This document shows positions 1-5,707 of a stretch of 7,510 nt of DNA, one piece after another (position 1 is the first letter of the stretch; every line of letters starts with the position of its first letter). A model generated the notes under the pieces. That model ran no database searches. It worked only from the letters and a program-made list of their open reading frames with translations, and was not told the DNA's origin. Where the stretch lies: assembly GCA_027019205.1 (NCBI GenBank), contig JALUWZ010000157.1, positions 1-7,510 of the forward strand, written 5' to 3'. The DNA is from Emcibacter sp. (GTDB lineage: Bacteria; Pseudomonadota; Alphaproteobacteria; Sphingomonadales; Emcibacteraceae). Both the position numbers and the translations under genes were made by a program.

Positions 1-80
1 TCAAGGCGGCCCTGTGGATTGCCACATTGCTGATTTTACTGGCGGCGACAATCACTTATTGGGCGCCGTATTTTTATTAG
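1..80 (+). CDS. merT: MerT mercuric ion transporter, C-terminal end only (partial)
   Basis: Only the last 25 codons are present; the reading frame enters at position 3 and stops at TAG 78-80. The visible peptide is a hydrophobic helix (LWIATLLILLAATITYW) followed by the ending APYFY. A last membrane helix closing on a Pro-Tyr/Phe-Tyr end is how MerT, the inner-membrane Hg(II) importer, finishes. The identification rests equally on position: merP begins 13 bases downstream and merF and merA follow. The merP ribosome binding site (AGGAGAAG, 79-86) overlaps this stop codon, so translation is probably coupled. The cysteine pairs that carry Hg(II) in MerT lie upstream of the window and cannot be checked. 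Confidence 0.8.
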   Translation, partial: KAALWIATLLILLAATITYWAPYFY

Positions 81-93
81 GAGAAGAACAGAT

Positions 94-399
94 ATGAAAT
101 ATATAATGACAGTCCTCATAATGGTTATTACGCTAAGTCTGGGCGGCTGGAATTTGGCCGTCGCCTCTGATCAGGCTGACAGGGAAGCAGTTTATTCGAT
201 TGATAACATGACCTGCGCCCTGTGTCCGATAACCGTACGCAAGGCGATGGAAAAGGTGGCCGGGGTCCGGGATGTCAAGGTTGATTTCAAGGCAAAAACC
301 GCAACGGTCCTATTTGATCCGACACAGGCAACGATAGAGGCTATTGCCCTTGCCTCAACCAATGCCGGTTATCCGGCCCATATTTCAGGGAAAAAATAA
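94..399 (+). CDS. merP: MerP periplasmic mercuric ion-binding protein
   Basis: Small periplasmic Hg(II) scavenger that hands the ion to the membrane transporters MerT/MerF. It has 101 residues, close to the usual MerP length of about 90-100. Residues 1-24 form a signal peptide: a short charged start, a hydrophobic core (IMTVLIMVITLSLGG) and an AVA-S cleavage region. Residues 33-98 are one heavy-metal-associated (HMA) domain with the metal motif MTCALCPITV, giving ligands Cys41 and Cys44. The stretch after it (VRKAMEKVAGVRDVKVDF) is typical of MerP. One small difference is Asn38 before the MTC motif, where many MerPs have Gly. The start at 94 is chosen because AGGAGAAG ends 7 bases before it. 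The stop is one base before merF. Confidence 0.96.
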   Translation: MKYIMTVLIMVITLSLGGWNLAVASDQADREAVYSIDNMTCALCPITVRKAMEKVAGVRDVKVDFKAKTATVLFDPTQATIEAIALASTNAGYPAHISGKK

Positions 400-400
400 G

Positions 401-610
401 ATGAAAAACAAGCTGCTCGTCGGCGGAATCCTTGGTACCGCCATTGCGGCCTTATGCTGTTTTACCCCGTTGCTGGTTATCCTGCTCGGTTTTGTCGGCC
501 TGTCGGCTTTAACCGGTTATCTGGATTATGTTCTGCTGCCGGCGCTGGTATTTTTTGTCGCCCTGACCCTGTATGCCCTGTGGCGTCATAAAAAATGTGA
601 AAAGATTTAA
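401..610 (+). CDS. merF: MerF mercury(II) transport protein
   Basis: Small inner-membrane Hg(II) carrier of 69 residues with two membrane helices (about residues 5-31 and 41-61). The signature ALCCFTPLLVILLG followed by GLSALTGYLDYVLLPAL matches MerF, and Cys19-Cys20 is the vicinal pair in the first helix. Known MerF proteins of about 81 residues carry a second vicinal Cys pair in a cytosolic C-terminal tail. Here the tail is short (WRHKKCEKI) and has one cysteine, Cys66. The frame is open upstream to an ATG at 344 inside merP, but 401 is the better start: it is one base after the merP stop, has AGGG 10 bases upstream, and aligns with the family N-terminus. Because merT is also present, this operon encodes two Hg(II) transporters. 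Confidence 0.94.
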   Translation: MKNKLLVGGILGTAIAALCCFTPLLVILLGFVGLSALTGYLDYVLLPALVFFVALTLYALWRHKKCEKI

Positions 611-619
611 GGAAAGCAT

Positions 620-2047
620 ATGGCAGATTGTTGCAAGGTGAAAGCCAAAGACGGGGCCTTTGACCTTGTCGTTATCGGGGCCGGGTCAGCAGGATTTTCG
701 GCGGCAATAACCGCAGCGGGCGAGGGGGCAAGGGTTGCCCTGATTGGCTATGGCATGATCGGTGGCACCTGTGTCAATGTCGGCTGTGTGCCGTCAAAAA
801 CCATGATCCGCATGGCCGAAGCGCTCTATGGCGCACGGACGGCAGAGCGTTTTTCCGGCATCACCGGCGAGGCCCATATCACCGACTGGCAACAGGTCAT
901 TGCCGCGAAAGATGATCTGGTATCCACCTTGCGGCAAAAGAAATATATTGACCTTTTGCCGGAATATGACGCTATCAGCTATTTTGACGGCGCCGCCCGC
1001 CTGACAGAAGGCGGGGTTATGGTGGCCGGGCAGGAAATCCATGCAGGCAAGATCATTATTGCCACCGGTTCCGCCCCGGCCCTGCCTGATATTGACGGGA
1101 TTGGCGACGTGCCGTATCTGACCAGCACCAGCGCCCTTGAACTTGACCATCTGCCCCGGTCATTGATGATATTGGGGGCGGGCTATATCGGTTGTGAGCT
1201 GGCGCAGATGTTTGCCCGGTCCGGGGTAAACGTCTCGTTGATCACCCGCAGCCACCTGCTGCCCGGCGCCGAGCCTGAAATATCTGCCGGGCTGGCCGGA
1301 TATTTTGAGCAGGAGGGGATAGAGTTATATAGCGGTCTGTCATATGAAAATATCCGTCGTGATGATAACGGGGTATCGCTGGTGATTTCCCGGGCGGGGG
1401 CAAGAGAAATAATATCCGCCGATCAGGTGATTGTGACCACCGGCAGGACCGCCAATGTGGAAAATCTCGGACTTGGGGATATGGGCATTGACCAACGGGC
1501 GAATGGCGGCATCATTGTTGACGATTATCTGCGGACCTCGCGGGGGAATATCTATGCCGCAGGCGACGTTACGGGCCGGGATCAATTTGTCTATATGGCG
1601 GCCTACGGGGCCAAGCTTGCGGCGTTAAATGCCCTGAAGGGCGACAGGCTCACATATGACAACCGGGCGATGCCCTGGGTGGTTTTCAGCGATCCGCAGG
1701 TCGCCGGGGCCGGTTTGAATGAGGCCGAGGCCCGGGAGGCCGGGTTTGAAGTTATGACGTCCATTCTGCCACTCGATCAATTGCCGCGCGCGTTGGCGGC
1801 GCGGGATACGCGCGGGCTGATCAAGCTGGTGGCGGACAGGAATAGCGACCGGCTGCTTGGGGCGCAGATTATGGCCCCCGAGGGGGCCGACGCTATTCAG
1901 ACAGCGGTGCTGGCGCTAAAAAACAATATGACAGCAACAGAGTTGGGCGCGACGATATTTCCCTATCTCACCACGGTGGAGGGGCTGAAACTTGCGGCGC
2001 AGAGCTTTGGCAAGGACGTGACAAAATTATCCTGCTGCGCGGGGTAG
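620..2047 (+). CDS. merA: MerA mercuric reductase, form without N-terminal HMA domain
   Basis: Cytoplasmic FAD-containing mercury(II) reductase that uses NADPH to turn Hg(II) into volatile Hg(0). The 475 residues follow the disulfide-reductase plan. FAD-binding GAGSAG is at 20-25; the redox pair is in GGTCVNVGCVPSK (Cys51 and Cys56); NADPH-binding GAGYIG is at 186-191; a second FAD motif IYAAGD is at 311-316; the dimerisation domain follows from about 350. MerA-specific features are present: Tyr166 and Tyr449, matching Tyr264 and Tyr605 of the Tn501 enzyme, and the C-terminal Cys472-Cys473 pair in the ending LSCCAG that delivers Hg(II) to the partner subunit's active site. The HMA domain (NmerA) of Tn501-type enzymes is absent; instead the protein begins MADCCKVKAKD with a vicinal Cys pair at 4-5. 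The ribosome site AAGGAAA (609-615) overlaps the merF stop and sets the start. Confidence 0.98.
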   Translation: MADCCKVKAKDGAFDLVVIGAGSAGFSAAITAAGEGARVALIGYGMIGGTCVNVGCVPSKTMIRMAEALYGARTAERFSGITGEAHITDWQQVIAAKDDLVSTLRQKKYIDLLPEYDAISYFDGAARLTEGGVMVAGQEIHAGKIIIATGSAPALPDIDGIGDVPYLTSTSALELDHLPRSLMILGAGYIGCELAQMFARSGVNVSLITRSHLLPGAEPEISAGLAGYFEQEGIELYSGLSYENIRRDDNGVSLVISRAGAREIISADQVIVTTGRTANVENLGLGDMGIDQRANGGIIVDDYLRTSRGNIYAAGDVTGRDQFVYMAAYGAKLAALNALKGDRLTYDNRAMPWVVFSDPQVAGAGLNEAEAREAGFEVMTSILPLDQLPRALAARDTRGLIKLVADRNSDRLLGAQIMAPEGADAIQTAVLALKNNMTATELGATIFPYLTTVEGLKLAAQSFGKDVTKLSCCAG

Positions 2048-2080
2048 GGGCGCACAGGCCCCCGGCCCCGCTGATAATTT
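2041..2080 (+). terminator. Possible terminator hairpin at the end of the mer operon
   Basis: GGGGC (2047-2051) can pair with GCCCC (2058-2062) around a 6-base loop. A longer pairing of GGGG-TA-GGGG (2041-2050) with CCCC-GG-CCCC (about 2060-2069) is also possible. Only a weak T-rich stretch (AATTTTA, 2077-2083) follows, some distance from the stem, so this is not a textbook intrinsic terminator. It sits in the 36-base gap between the converging merA and EF-hand genes, where a terminator is expected. Confidence 0.35.
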
Positions 2081-2083
2081 TAG

Positions 2084-2587
2084 TTAGTGACGGTCATTCA
2101 TTTCATGCATTTTTTTCATTTTATGCATCATTTTCATACGGTCTTTTTTATTCAGCAGGCCGTCATCATTTTGATCCATACGGATAAAACTGCGTTCCCC
2201 TTTGGCGTCAAATTCTGCCTTGGAGATTTTGCCATCACCATTGGCATCCAGTTTGGCAAAATGCTTTTTCAGTCTTTCCTGTTGGGCCATTTCTTTGGCT
2301 TTTTTACGCATTTCCGCCATGATTTTGGGCATCATGGCAAATTCTTTTGCGCTCAGCTTTCCGTCATGGTTTTGATCAAGTTTGGTAAAATGCTGGTCGC
2401 GGAAGGCCTGAAATTCCTTCTCGTCAACAGAACCATCCTTGTTGCTATCCATCATTTGATGCATGAAGCGGTGCATATCTCCGCCCATCCTGCCCATATG
2501 CATTCCGCCGCCGGCAAAGGCGAGGGAGGACAGGGACACGGCACCAACCGTAATCAATGTTGCGAGTGATAATTGTTTCAGTCTCAT
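2084..2587 (-). CDS. Secreted four-EF-hand, His/Met-rich calcium-binding protein
   Basis: Predicted exported protein of 167 residues; its exact role is unknown. Residues 1-25 form a signal peptide (MRLKQLSLATLITVGAVSLS..., ending LAFA before GGG). Four EF-hand loops can be read: DSNKDGSVDEKE (47-58), DQNHDGKLSAKE (71-82), DANGDGKISKAE (114-125) and DQNDDGLLNKKD (138-149). They form two pairs with identical 24-residue spacing, joined by a charged helical linker (about 88-112). Loops 1-3 have the Asp/Asn/Asp/Gly/Glu pattern of Ca(II) sites; loop 4 ends in Asp149 instead of Glu, which in EF-hands usually weakens Ca(II) and favours smaller ions. The segments outside the loops are rich in His and Met (about 29-46 and 151-167), suggesting soft-metal contact, though this is inference. 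GGAG lies about 7 bases before the ATG. It converges on merA and has its own promoter side at 2588-2730, so it is not part of the mer operon. Confidence 0.9.
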   Translation of the reverse strand: MRLKQLSLATLITVGAVSLSSLAFAGGGMHMGRMGGDMHRFMHQMMDSNKDGSVDEKEFQAFRDQHFTKLDQNHDGKLSAKEFAMMPKIMAEMRKKAKEMAQQERLKKHFAKLDANGDGKISKAEFDAKGERSFIRMDQNDDGLLNKKDRMKMMHKMKKMHEMNDRH

Positions 2588-2730
2588 TCTATTCTCCAGT
2601 TTTGTTATGATGATATATCCCCTCTTCTGTTATGTAATACGTACGGTAGAATAAATCCCTGCGATTATTTTTCATGCCAAAGCGGTTTTAAAAATATATA
2701 TTGCGGAGATAACGGCAAGGGACTGATGTT
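2588..2730. promoter_or_regulatory. Divergent intergenic region between the EF-hand gene and asparaginase
   Basis: This 143-base AT-rich gap must hold promoters for both outward-facing genes. On the - strand, GATATATCAT (complement of about 2610-2619) could serve as a -10 for the EF-hand gene, but no convincing -35 pairs with it. On the + strand, the TTTTAAAAATATATATT run (about 2686-2702) lies just ahead of the asparaginase ribosome site (AAGGGA, 2717-2722). No strong palindrome or riboswitch-like fold was seen by eye. Confidence 0.45.
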
Positions 2731-3771
2731 ATGACAGATATAAAGGCCAATCCGCTTCTGGTTGAAGTGACACGTGGTGACCTGATTGAGAGCCGCCATC
2801 GCGGCGCGGTGGTGGTGGTTGATGAGGACGGTAAAATAGTGGCGGGGTGGGGGGATGTGGACCGCCTGATATATCCCCGTTCGGCGGTCAAGCCGTTTCA
2901 GGCCATGGTTTCTGTCGAATCAGGAGCCTTTGATGCCTTTAATCTGACGGAGGGTGAACTGGCACTGCATTCTGCGTCCCATAATGGCGAAGAGGATCAT
3001 GTCGGACAGGTAAAAAACTGGCTCGACAAGATCGGGCTTTCTGTGAATGACCTTGAATGCGGGACGCATCTGCCGATGTGGATCAGCCGCAATCCGGGCT
3101 ATCAGGGGGCTTTTGCCGGGTCCTGCCCCCTGCATAATAACTGTTCGGGAAAGCATGCGGGATTCCTGACCACGGCACGGTATATGGGGGTCTCCCTGTC
3201 TGGCTATATCAACCCCGAACATCCGGTGCAGCAGGCCACGAAGCGGTTGATTGCCGACATGACCGGGGTGAATTGCGAAGATATGCCGGTTGCCATGGAT
3301 GCCTGTCGCGCCCCGACCTTTGGCCTGCCTTTACAGCGGTTTGCCTATGGGCTGGCCCGGCTCGGCAGTGGCAAGGGGCTGGGGGCGGGCCGTACCGGGG
3401 CGGCGGAACGGGTATGTCGGGCGATGCGGGCCTTTCCGTGGAATGTTGCGGGGACGGGCCGGCCTGAAACCCTGTTGATGGCGGACAAGGATTTTGCCGG
3501 GATAGCCAAATGCGGGGCGGAGGGGGTTTACGCCCTGACCCTGCCGCAGCAGGGTATGGGGCTTGCGCTGAAGGTCGATGACGGCAGCGATCGGGCGGCT
3601 CATGTGATTGCCATGGCGGTGCTGCATCATCTGGGGGTTCTGAATAACAAGGCCATGACGCGATTGTCCGATCTGGCCCAGCCCCCGATAAGAAACTGGG
3701 CCGGGCAGGATGTCGGCATTATGCGCTGTGCGAAAAACAGCTTTTTACAAAAAGAAAATTCTTCAATTTAA
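2731..3771 (+). CDS. L-asparaginase, Rhizobium etli (AnsA/ReAV) type, asparaginase II family
   Basis: Predicted cytoplasmic enzyme hydrolysing L-asparagine to L-aspartate and ammonia. The 346 residues match the asparaginase II family (PF06089), which is unrelated to the E. coli AnsA/AnsB enzymes and resembles serine beta-lactamase-like folds. The family's key residues are all visible with one constant offset of +3 from the R. etli enzyme ReAV: Ser51 and Lys54 in the SxxK motif RSAVKPFQAM, Ser83 in HSASHNGE, and the Zn-site residues Cys138 and Lys141 (NNCSGKHAGF) and Cys192 (DACRAP). The N-terminal stretch PLLVEVTRGDLIESRHRG and GAEGVYAL (263-270) are also family features. There is no signal peptide. 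The start has AAGGGA 8 bases upstream. It lies upstream of serine and proline breakdown genes on the same strand, but gaps over 180 bases suggest separate transcription. No gene symbol is given because ansA names an unrelated family in enterics. Confidence 0.92.
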   Translation: MTDIKANPLLVEVTRGDLIESRHRGAVVVVDEDGKIVAGWGDVDRLIYPRSAVKPFQAMVSVESGAFDAFNLTEGELALHSASHNGEEDHVGQVKNWLDKIGLSVNDLECGTHLPMWISRNPGYQGAFAGSCPLHNNCSGKHAGFLTTARYMGVSLSGYINPEHPVQQATKRLIADMTGVNCEDMPVAMDACRAPTFGLPLQRFAYGLARLGSGKGLGAGRTGAAERVCRAMRAFPWNVAGTGRPETLLMADKDFAGIAKCGAEGVYALTLPQQGMGLALKVDDGSDRAAHVIAMAVLHHLGVLNNKAMTRLSDLAQPPIRNWAGQDVGIMRCAKNSFLQKENSSI

Positions 3772-3999
3772 GCCTTGCCAAACCGTATTTTATCCTGTTT
3801 ACAACCCTTTATGAGTCTTGTTCGATACAGATTGCTTTTAGCCGTTGACAATTGCCGCCCTGAGGCGTAAATGGTGGCGAAACAGGTAATATTCTGTAAT
3901 ATATCGGGAGTGCAGGCATAAAATTGCCACATTGTCGGTTGATATTTAACAGACATGCAGTATGACTTATTCAAGATGAGTGAAAGAGTAGGTAACGAA
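3772..3999 (+). promoter_or_regulatory. Intergenic region with a possible sigma-70 promoter for the small ORF and sdaA
   Basis: This gap of about 228 bases contains a perfect -35 hexamer TTGACA (3845-3850) and, 17 bases on, a weak -10 TAAATG (3868-3873; 3 of 6 consensus matches). Further down the 7-mer GTAATAT occurs at 3886-3892 and again at 3896-3902, exactly 10 bases apart on the same face of the helix, as in some operators. A clear terminator for the asparaginase gene is not seen. Promoter assignment is by eye only. Confidence 0.35.
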
Positions 4000-4146
4000 A
4001 TGGCTGATGAAACGGTTGAAGCCTTGGCAAAACAGCTGATCCGCCGTCTGGGACGTTCCCAGGCGATGCAGATATGTCAGACCAACAAATGGTTTCGGGT
4101 GCTTGATCATATCAAGTCTGTAGACAGGAATCCCGCCGCCAAATAA
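4000..4146 (+). CDS. Small hypothetical protein upstream of sdaA
   Basis: Unrecognised small basic protein. With the start at 4000 it has 48 residues: MADETVEALAKQLIRRLG, then RSQAMQICQTNKWFRVLDHI and a short tail KSVDRNPAAK. It looks soluble and mostly helical, with an amphipathic first helix and one Cys; no signal peptide or membrane segment is present. The middle could be a small helix-turn-helix, but no family is recognised. The frame is open further upstream, with ATGs at 3955 (63 residues) and 3976 (56 residues). I prefer 4000 because AGTAGG lies 7 bases before it, while the other two lack a ribosome site. It ends 55 bases before sdaA on the same strand, so the two may be co-transcribed. 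Confidence 0.55.
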   Translation: MADETVEALAKQLIRRLGRSQAMQICQTNKWFRVLDHIKSVDRNPAAK

Positions 4147-4201
4147 AGAAAACGGGCATGCGGCTGCATAGCTCTGCGGTATTTTTCGGGGTATCAGGGT
4201 T

Positions 4202-5581
4202 ATGTTCCTAAGTGTCTTTGATCTTTTTAAAGTCGGTATAGGGCCGTCCAGCTCGCACACGGTCGGGCCGATGATTGCCGCCAGAAGATTTCTTCTCTCT
4301 CTCGAAAAATCCGCCCTGTTGTCGTCGGTTGATAAACTCCATATTGATATTTATGGCTCGCTCGCCCTGACCGGCCCCGGCCACGGGGTTGACCGGGCCT
4401 TGTTGCTTGGTCTTGCCGGACACAGGCCCGGGACGATTGACCCCGGGGTCATTCAGGATGAGGTCGGACAAATTCGTGCCGACGGGCGGATTAACCTGCT
4501 TGGAAAGAAGACGATTTCCTTTGCCGAATCAACAGATACATCTTTGCTGATGGATGAATTGCTGCCCCGTCATACCAATGGTCTGGGCTTTTCTGCCTTT
4601 GATAACCGGGGAAAGTTGCTCTCACGGGATAATTATTACTCAGTCGGCGGGGGCTTCGTGCTGTCCGAGTCCGAAATGGGGAAAAATACCCCGGATCAGA
4701 TACAGGTGCCAGTGCCTTACCCCTTTGAGAATGGTGCCGGGCTGGTGGCGCTCTGCCGGAATGGCAGACTGACGATTGCCGAACTGATGCGGGCCAATGA
4801 ACTGGTTCTGATCAGTGAAAATGACCTTGATTCAGGTCTGAACAGCATCTGGCAGGCAATGGAAAGCTGTATTGACCGGGGTTGCCGGTCCAGCGGGATT
4901 TTGCCGGGCGGCTTGAATGTTGAACGGCGCGCAGCCCAGCATTATCAGGATTTATGTTCCAGTCAGGAAAGACAGCTCTGCGACCCGACAGTGATCCTCG
5001 ACTGGATCAACTTGTGGGCGCTGGCGGTCAATGAGGAAAATGCCGCCGGGGGCCGGGTGGTCACGGCGCCGACCAACGGGGCGGCGGGGATCATCCCGGC
5101 GGTGCTGCGTTATTTCGACCGTTTCTACAACCGGGCGGGCGGGAAAGCCATTCATGACTTTTTGCTGACTGCGGCGGCAATTGGCTCGCTCTACAAAAAG
5201 AATGCCTCGATTTCCGGGGCCGAGGTCGGTTGTCAGGGCGAGGTCGGGGTTGCCTGCTCGATGGCGGCGGGGGCGCTCACGGCGGTGATGGGCGGTACGG
5301 TGGAACAGGTGGAAAATGCGGCGGAAATCGGCATGGAGCATAATCTCGGGCTGACCTGTGACCCGGTCGGCGGGCTGGTTCAGATACCCTGCATTGAACG
5401 CAATGCCATGGGCGCCGTCAAAGCGATTGACGCCAGCCGTCTCGCCCTCAGCGGGGACGGGCGTCATATGGTCTCCCTCGACAAGGTCATCGAAACCATG
5501 CGCCAGACCGGGCAAGATATGAAGGTCACCTACAAGGAAACCTCCAAAGGCGGCCTTGCGGTTAATATGGTAGAGTGTTAA
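4202..5581 (+). CDS. sdaA: L-serine dehydratase (L-serine ammonia-lyase), single-chain iron-sulfur type
   Basis: Cytoplasmic [4Fe-4S] enzyme deaminating L-serine to pyruvate and ammonia. The 459 residues match single-chain SdaA proteins (about 455 residues), with the beta domain first and the catalytic alpha domain second. Visible motifs are VGIGPSSSHTVGPM (11-23), SVGGGFV (147-153), TAPTNGAAGIIPAVLRY (288-304) and the cluster ligands Cys344 (GAEVGCQGEVG), Cys386 (LGLTCDPVGG) and Cys397 (IPCIERNAMG). The last residue is Cys459. In the Legionella enzyme the C-terminal Cys folds into the active site and occupies the open iron (tail-in-mouth), and the same arrangement is likely here. A weak ribosome site (AGGG, about 4195-4198) precedes the ATG. 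The preceding small ORF is 55 bases upstream, and putA follows after a palindrome-rich gap. Confidence 0.97.
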   Translation: MFLSVFDLFKVGIGPSSSHTVGPMIAARRFLLSLEKSALLSSVDKLHIDIYGSLALTGPGHGVDRALLLGLAGHRPGTIDPGVIQDEVGQIRADGRINLLGKKTISFAESTDTSLLMDELLPRHTNGLGFSAFDNRGKLLSRDNYYSVGGGFVLSESEMGKNTPDQIQVPVPYPFENGAGLVALCRNGRLTIAELMRANELVLISENDLDSGLNSIWQAMESCIDRGCRSSGILPGGLNVERRAAQHYQDLCSSQERQLCDPTVILDWINLWALAVNEENAAGGRVVTAPTNGAAGIIPAVLRYFDRFYNRAGGKAIHDFLLTAAAIGSLYKKNASISGAEVGCQGEVGVACSMAAGALTAVMGGTVEQVENAAEIGMEHNLGLTCDPVGGLVQIPCIERNAMGAVKAIDASRLALSGDGRHMVSLDKVIETMRQTGQDMKVTYKETSKGGLAVNMVEC

Positions 5582-5607
5582 TAGTTTAAAAAACTGTTTT
5601 AAAGCTA
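5582..5607 (+). terminator. AT-rich hairpin directly after the sdaA stop
   Basis: TAG-TTTAAAA (5582-5591) pairs with TTTTAAA-(G)-CTA (5597-5607) around the loop AACTG, with a single bulged G; ATTTTA follows at once. The position immediately after the sdaA stop suggests a transcription terminator. The stem is nearly all A-T, so it is weak and could equally be an operator half of the following regulatory region. Confidence 0.4.
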
Positions 5608-5617
5608 TTTTACTAGA

Positions 5618-5635
5618 TTTAATAACGCTATTAAA
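5618..5635. repeat. Perfect 7-bp inverted repeat upstream of putA
   Basis: TTTAATA (5618-5624) and TATTAAA (5629-5635) are exact reverse complements around a 4-base spacer ACGC. It sits 73 bases before the putA start and may be a protein-binding site or part of an AT-rich UP-like region. Confidence 0.5.
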
Positions 5636-5636
5636 G

Positions 5637-5664
5637 TCAATATAGTGAGATATTCCACTATTGA
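5637..5664. repeat. Inverted repeat, likely operator, upstream of putA
   Basis: ATAGTG (5642-5647) and CACTAT (5656-5661) are exact reverse complements around an 8-base spacer. The symmetry extends outward as TCAA...TTGA if two extra bases (TA) are allowed in the left arm. The length and the AT-rich centre fit a dimeric regulator site such as those of the Lrp/AsnC family, to which the alphaproteobacterial putA activator PutR belongs. The regulator assignment is inference. Confidence 0.45.
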
Positions 5665-5670
5665 TATGAT
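5643..5670 (+). promoter_or_regulatory. Possible putA promoter
   Basis: TATGAT (5665-5670) matches the -10 consensus at 5 of 6 bases; 16 bases upstream TAGTGA (5643-5648) is a poor -35 (3 of 6). A weak -35 overlapped by an inverted repeat is what an activator-dependent promoter would show. Transcription would start near 5677, leaving a leader of about 30 bases. Confidence 0.3.
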
Positions 5671-5687
5671 ATATTGCAGGATATATC
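5668..5687. repeat. 7-bp inverted repeat over the predicted putA transcription start
   Basis: GATATAT (5668-5674) and ATATATC (5681-5687) are exact reverse complements separated by TGCAGG. Placed over the proposed start point, it could be an operator or a leader hairpin. It ends 8 bases before the putA ribosome site (AGAGG, 5696-5700). Confidence 0.45.
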
Positions 5688-5707
5688 GTTTAAATAGAGG
5701 TAAATCA

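Noticed and set aside
344..400. Longer merF beginning inside merP
   Set aside because: The added 19 residues (MPLPQPMPVIRPIF...) are out-of-frame merP sequence, not MerF-like. The ATG at 401 fits the family and the operon spacing.
2087..2569. Open frame of 160 residues on the + strand opposite the EF-hand gene
   Set aside because: It is the antisense image of the EF-hand coding region, with Phe/His-rich low-complexity sequence mirroring the Lys/Met codons. The - strand frame has a signal peptide, four EF-hands and a ribosome site.
3768..3974. Open frame of 68 residues on the - strand in the gap after asparaginase
   Set aside because: No good ribosome site, no recognisable motif, and composition like translated AT-rich intergenic DNA. 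A real small gene cannot be fully excluded.
4147..4201. Riboswitch or attenuator ahead of sdaA
   Set aside because: The 55-base gap is too short for a glycine-type riboswitch and no conserved core was seen.
4952..5515. Open frame of 187 residues on the - strand within sdaA
   Set aside because: It lies wholly opposite the conserved catalytic domain of L-serine dehydratase, is rich in Arg/Pro/His as expected of antisense GC-rich DNA, and has no recognisable domain.
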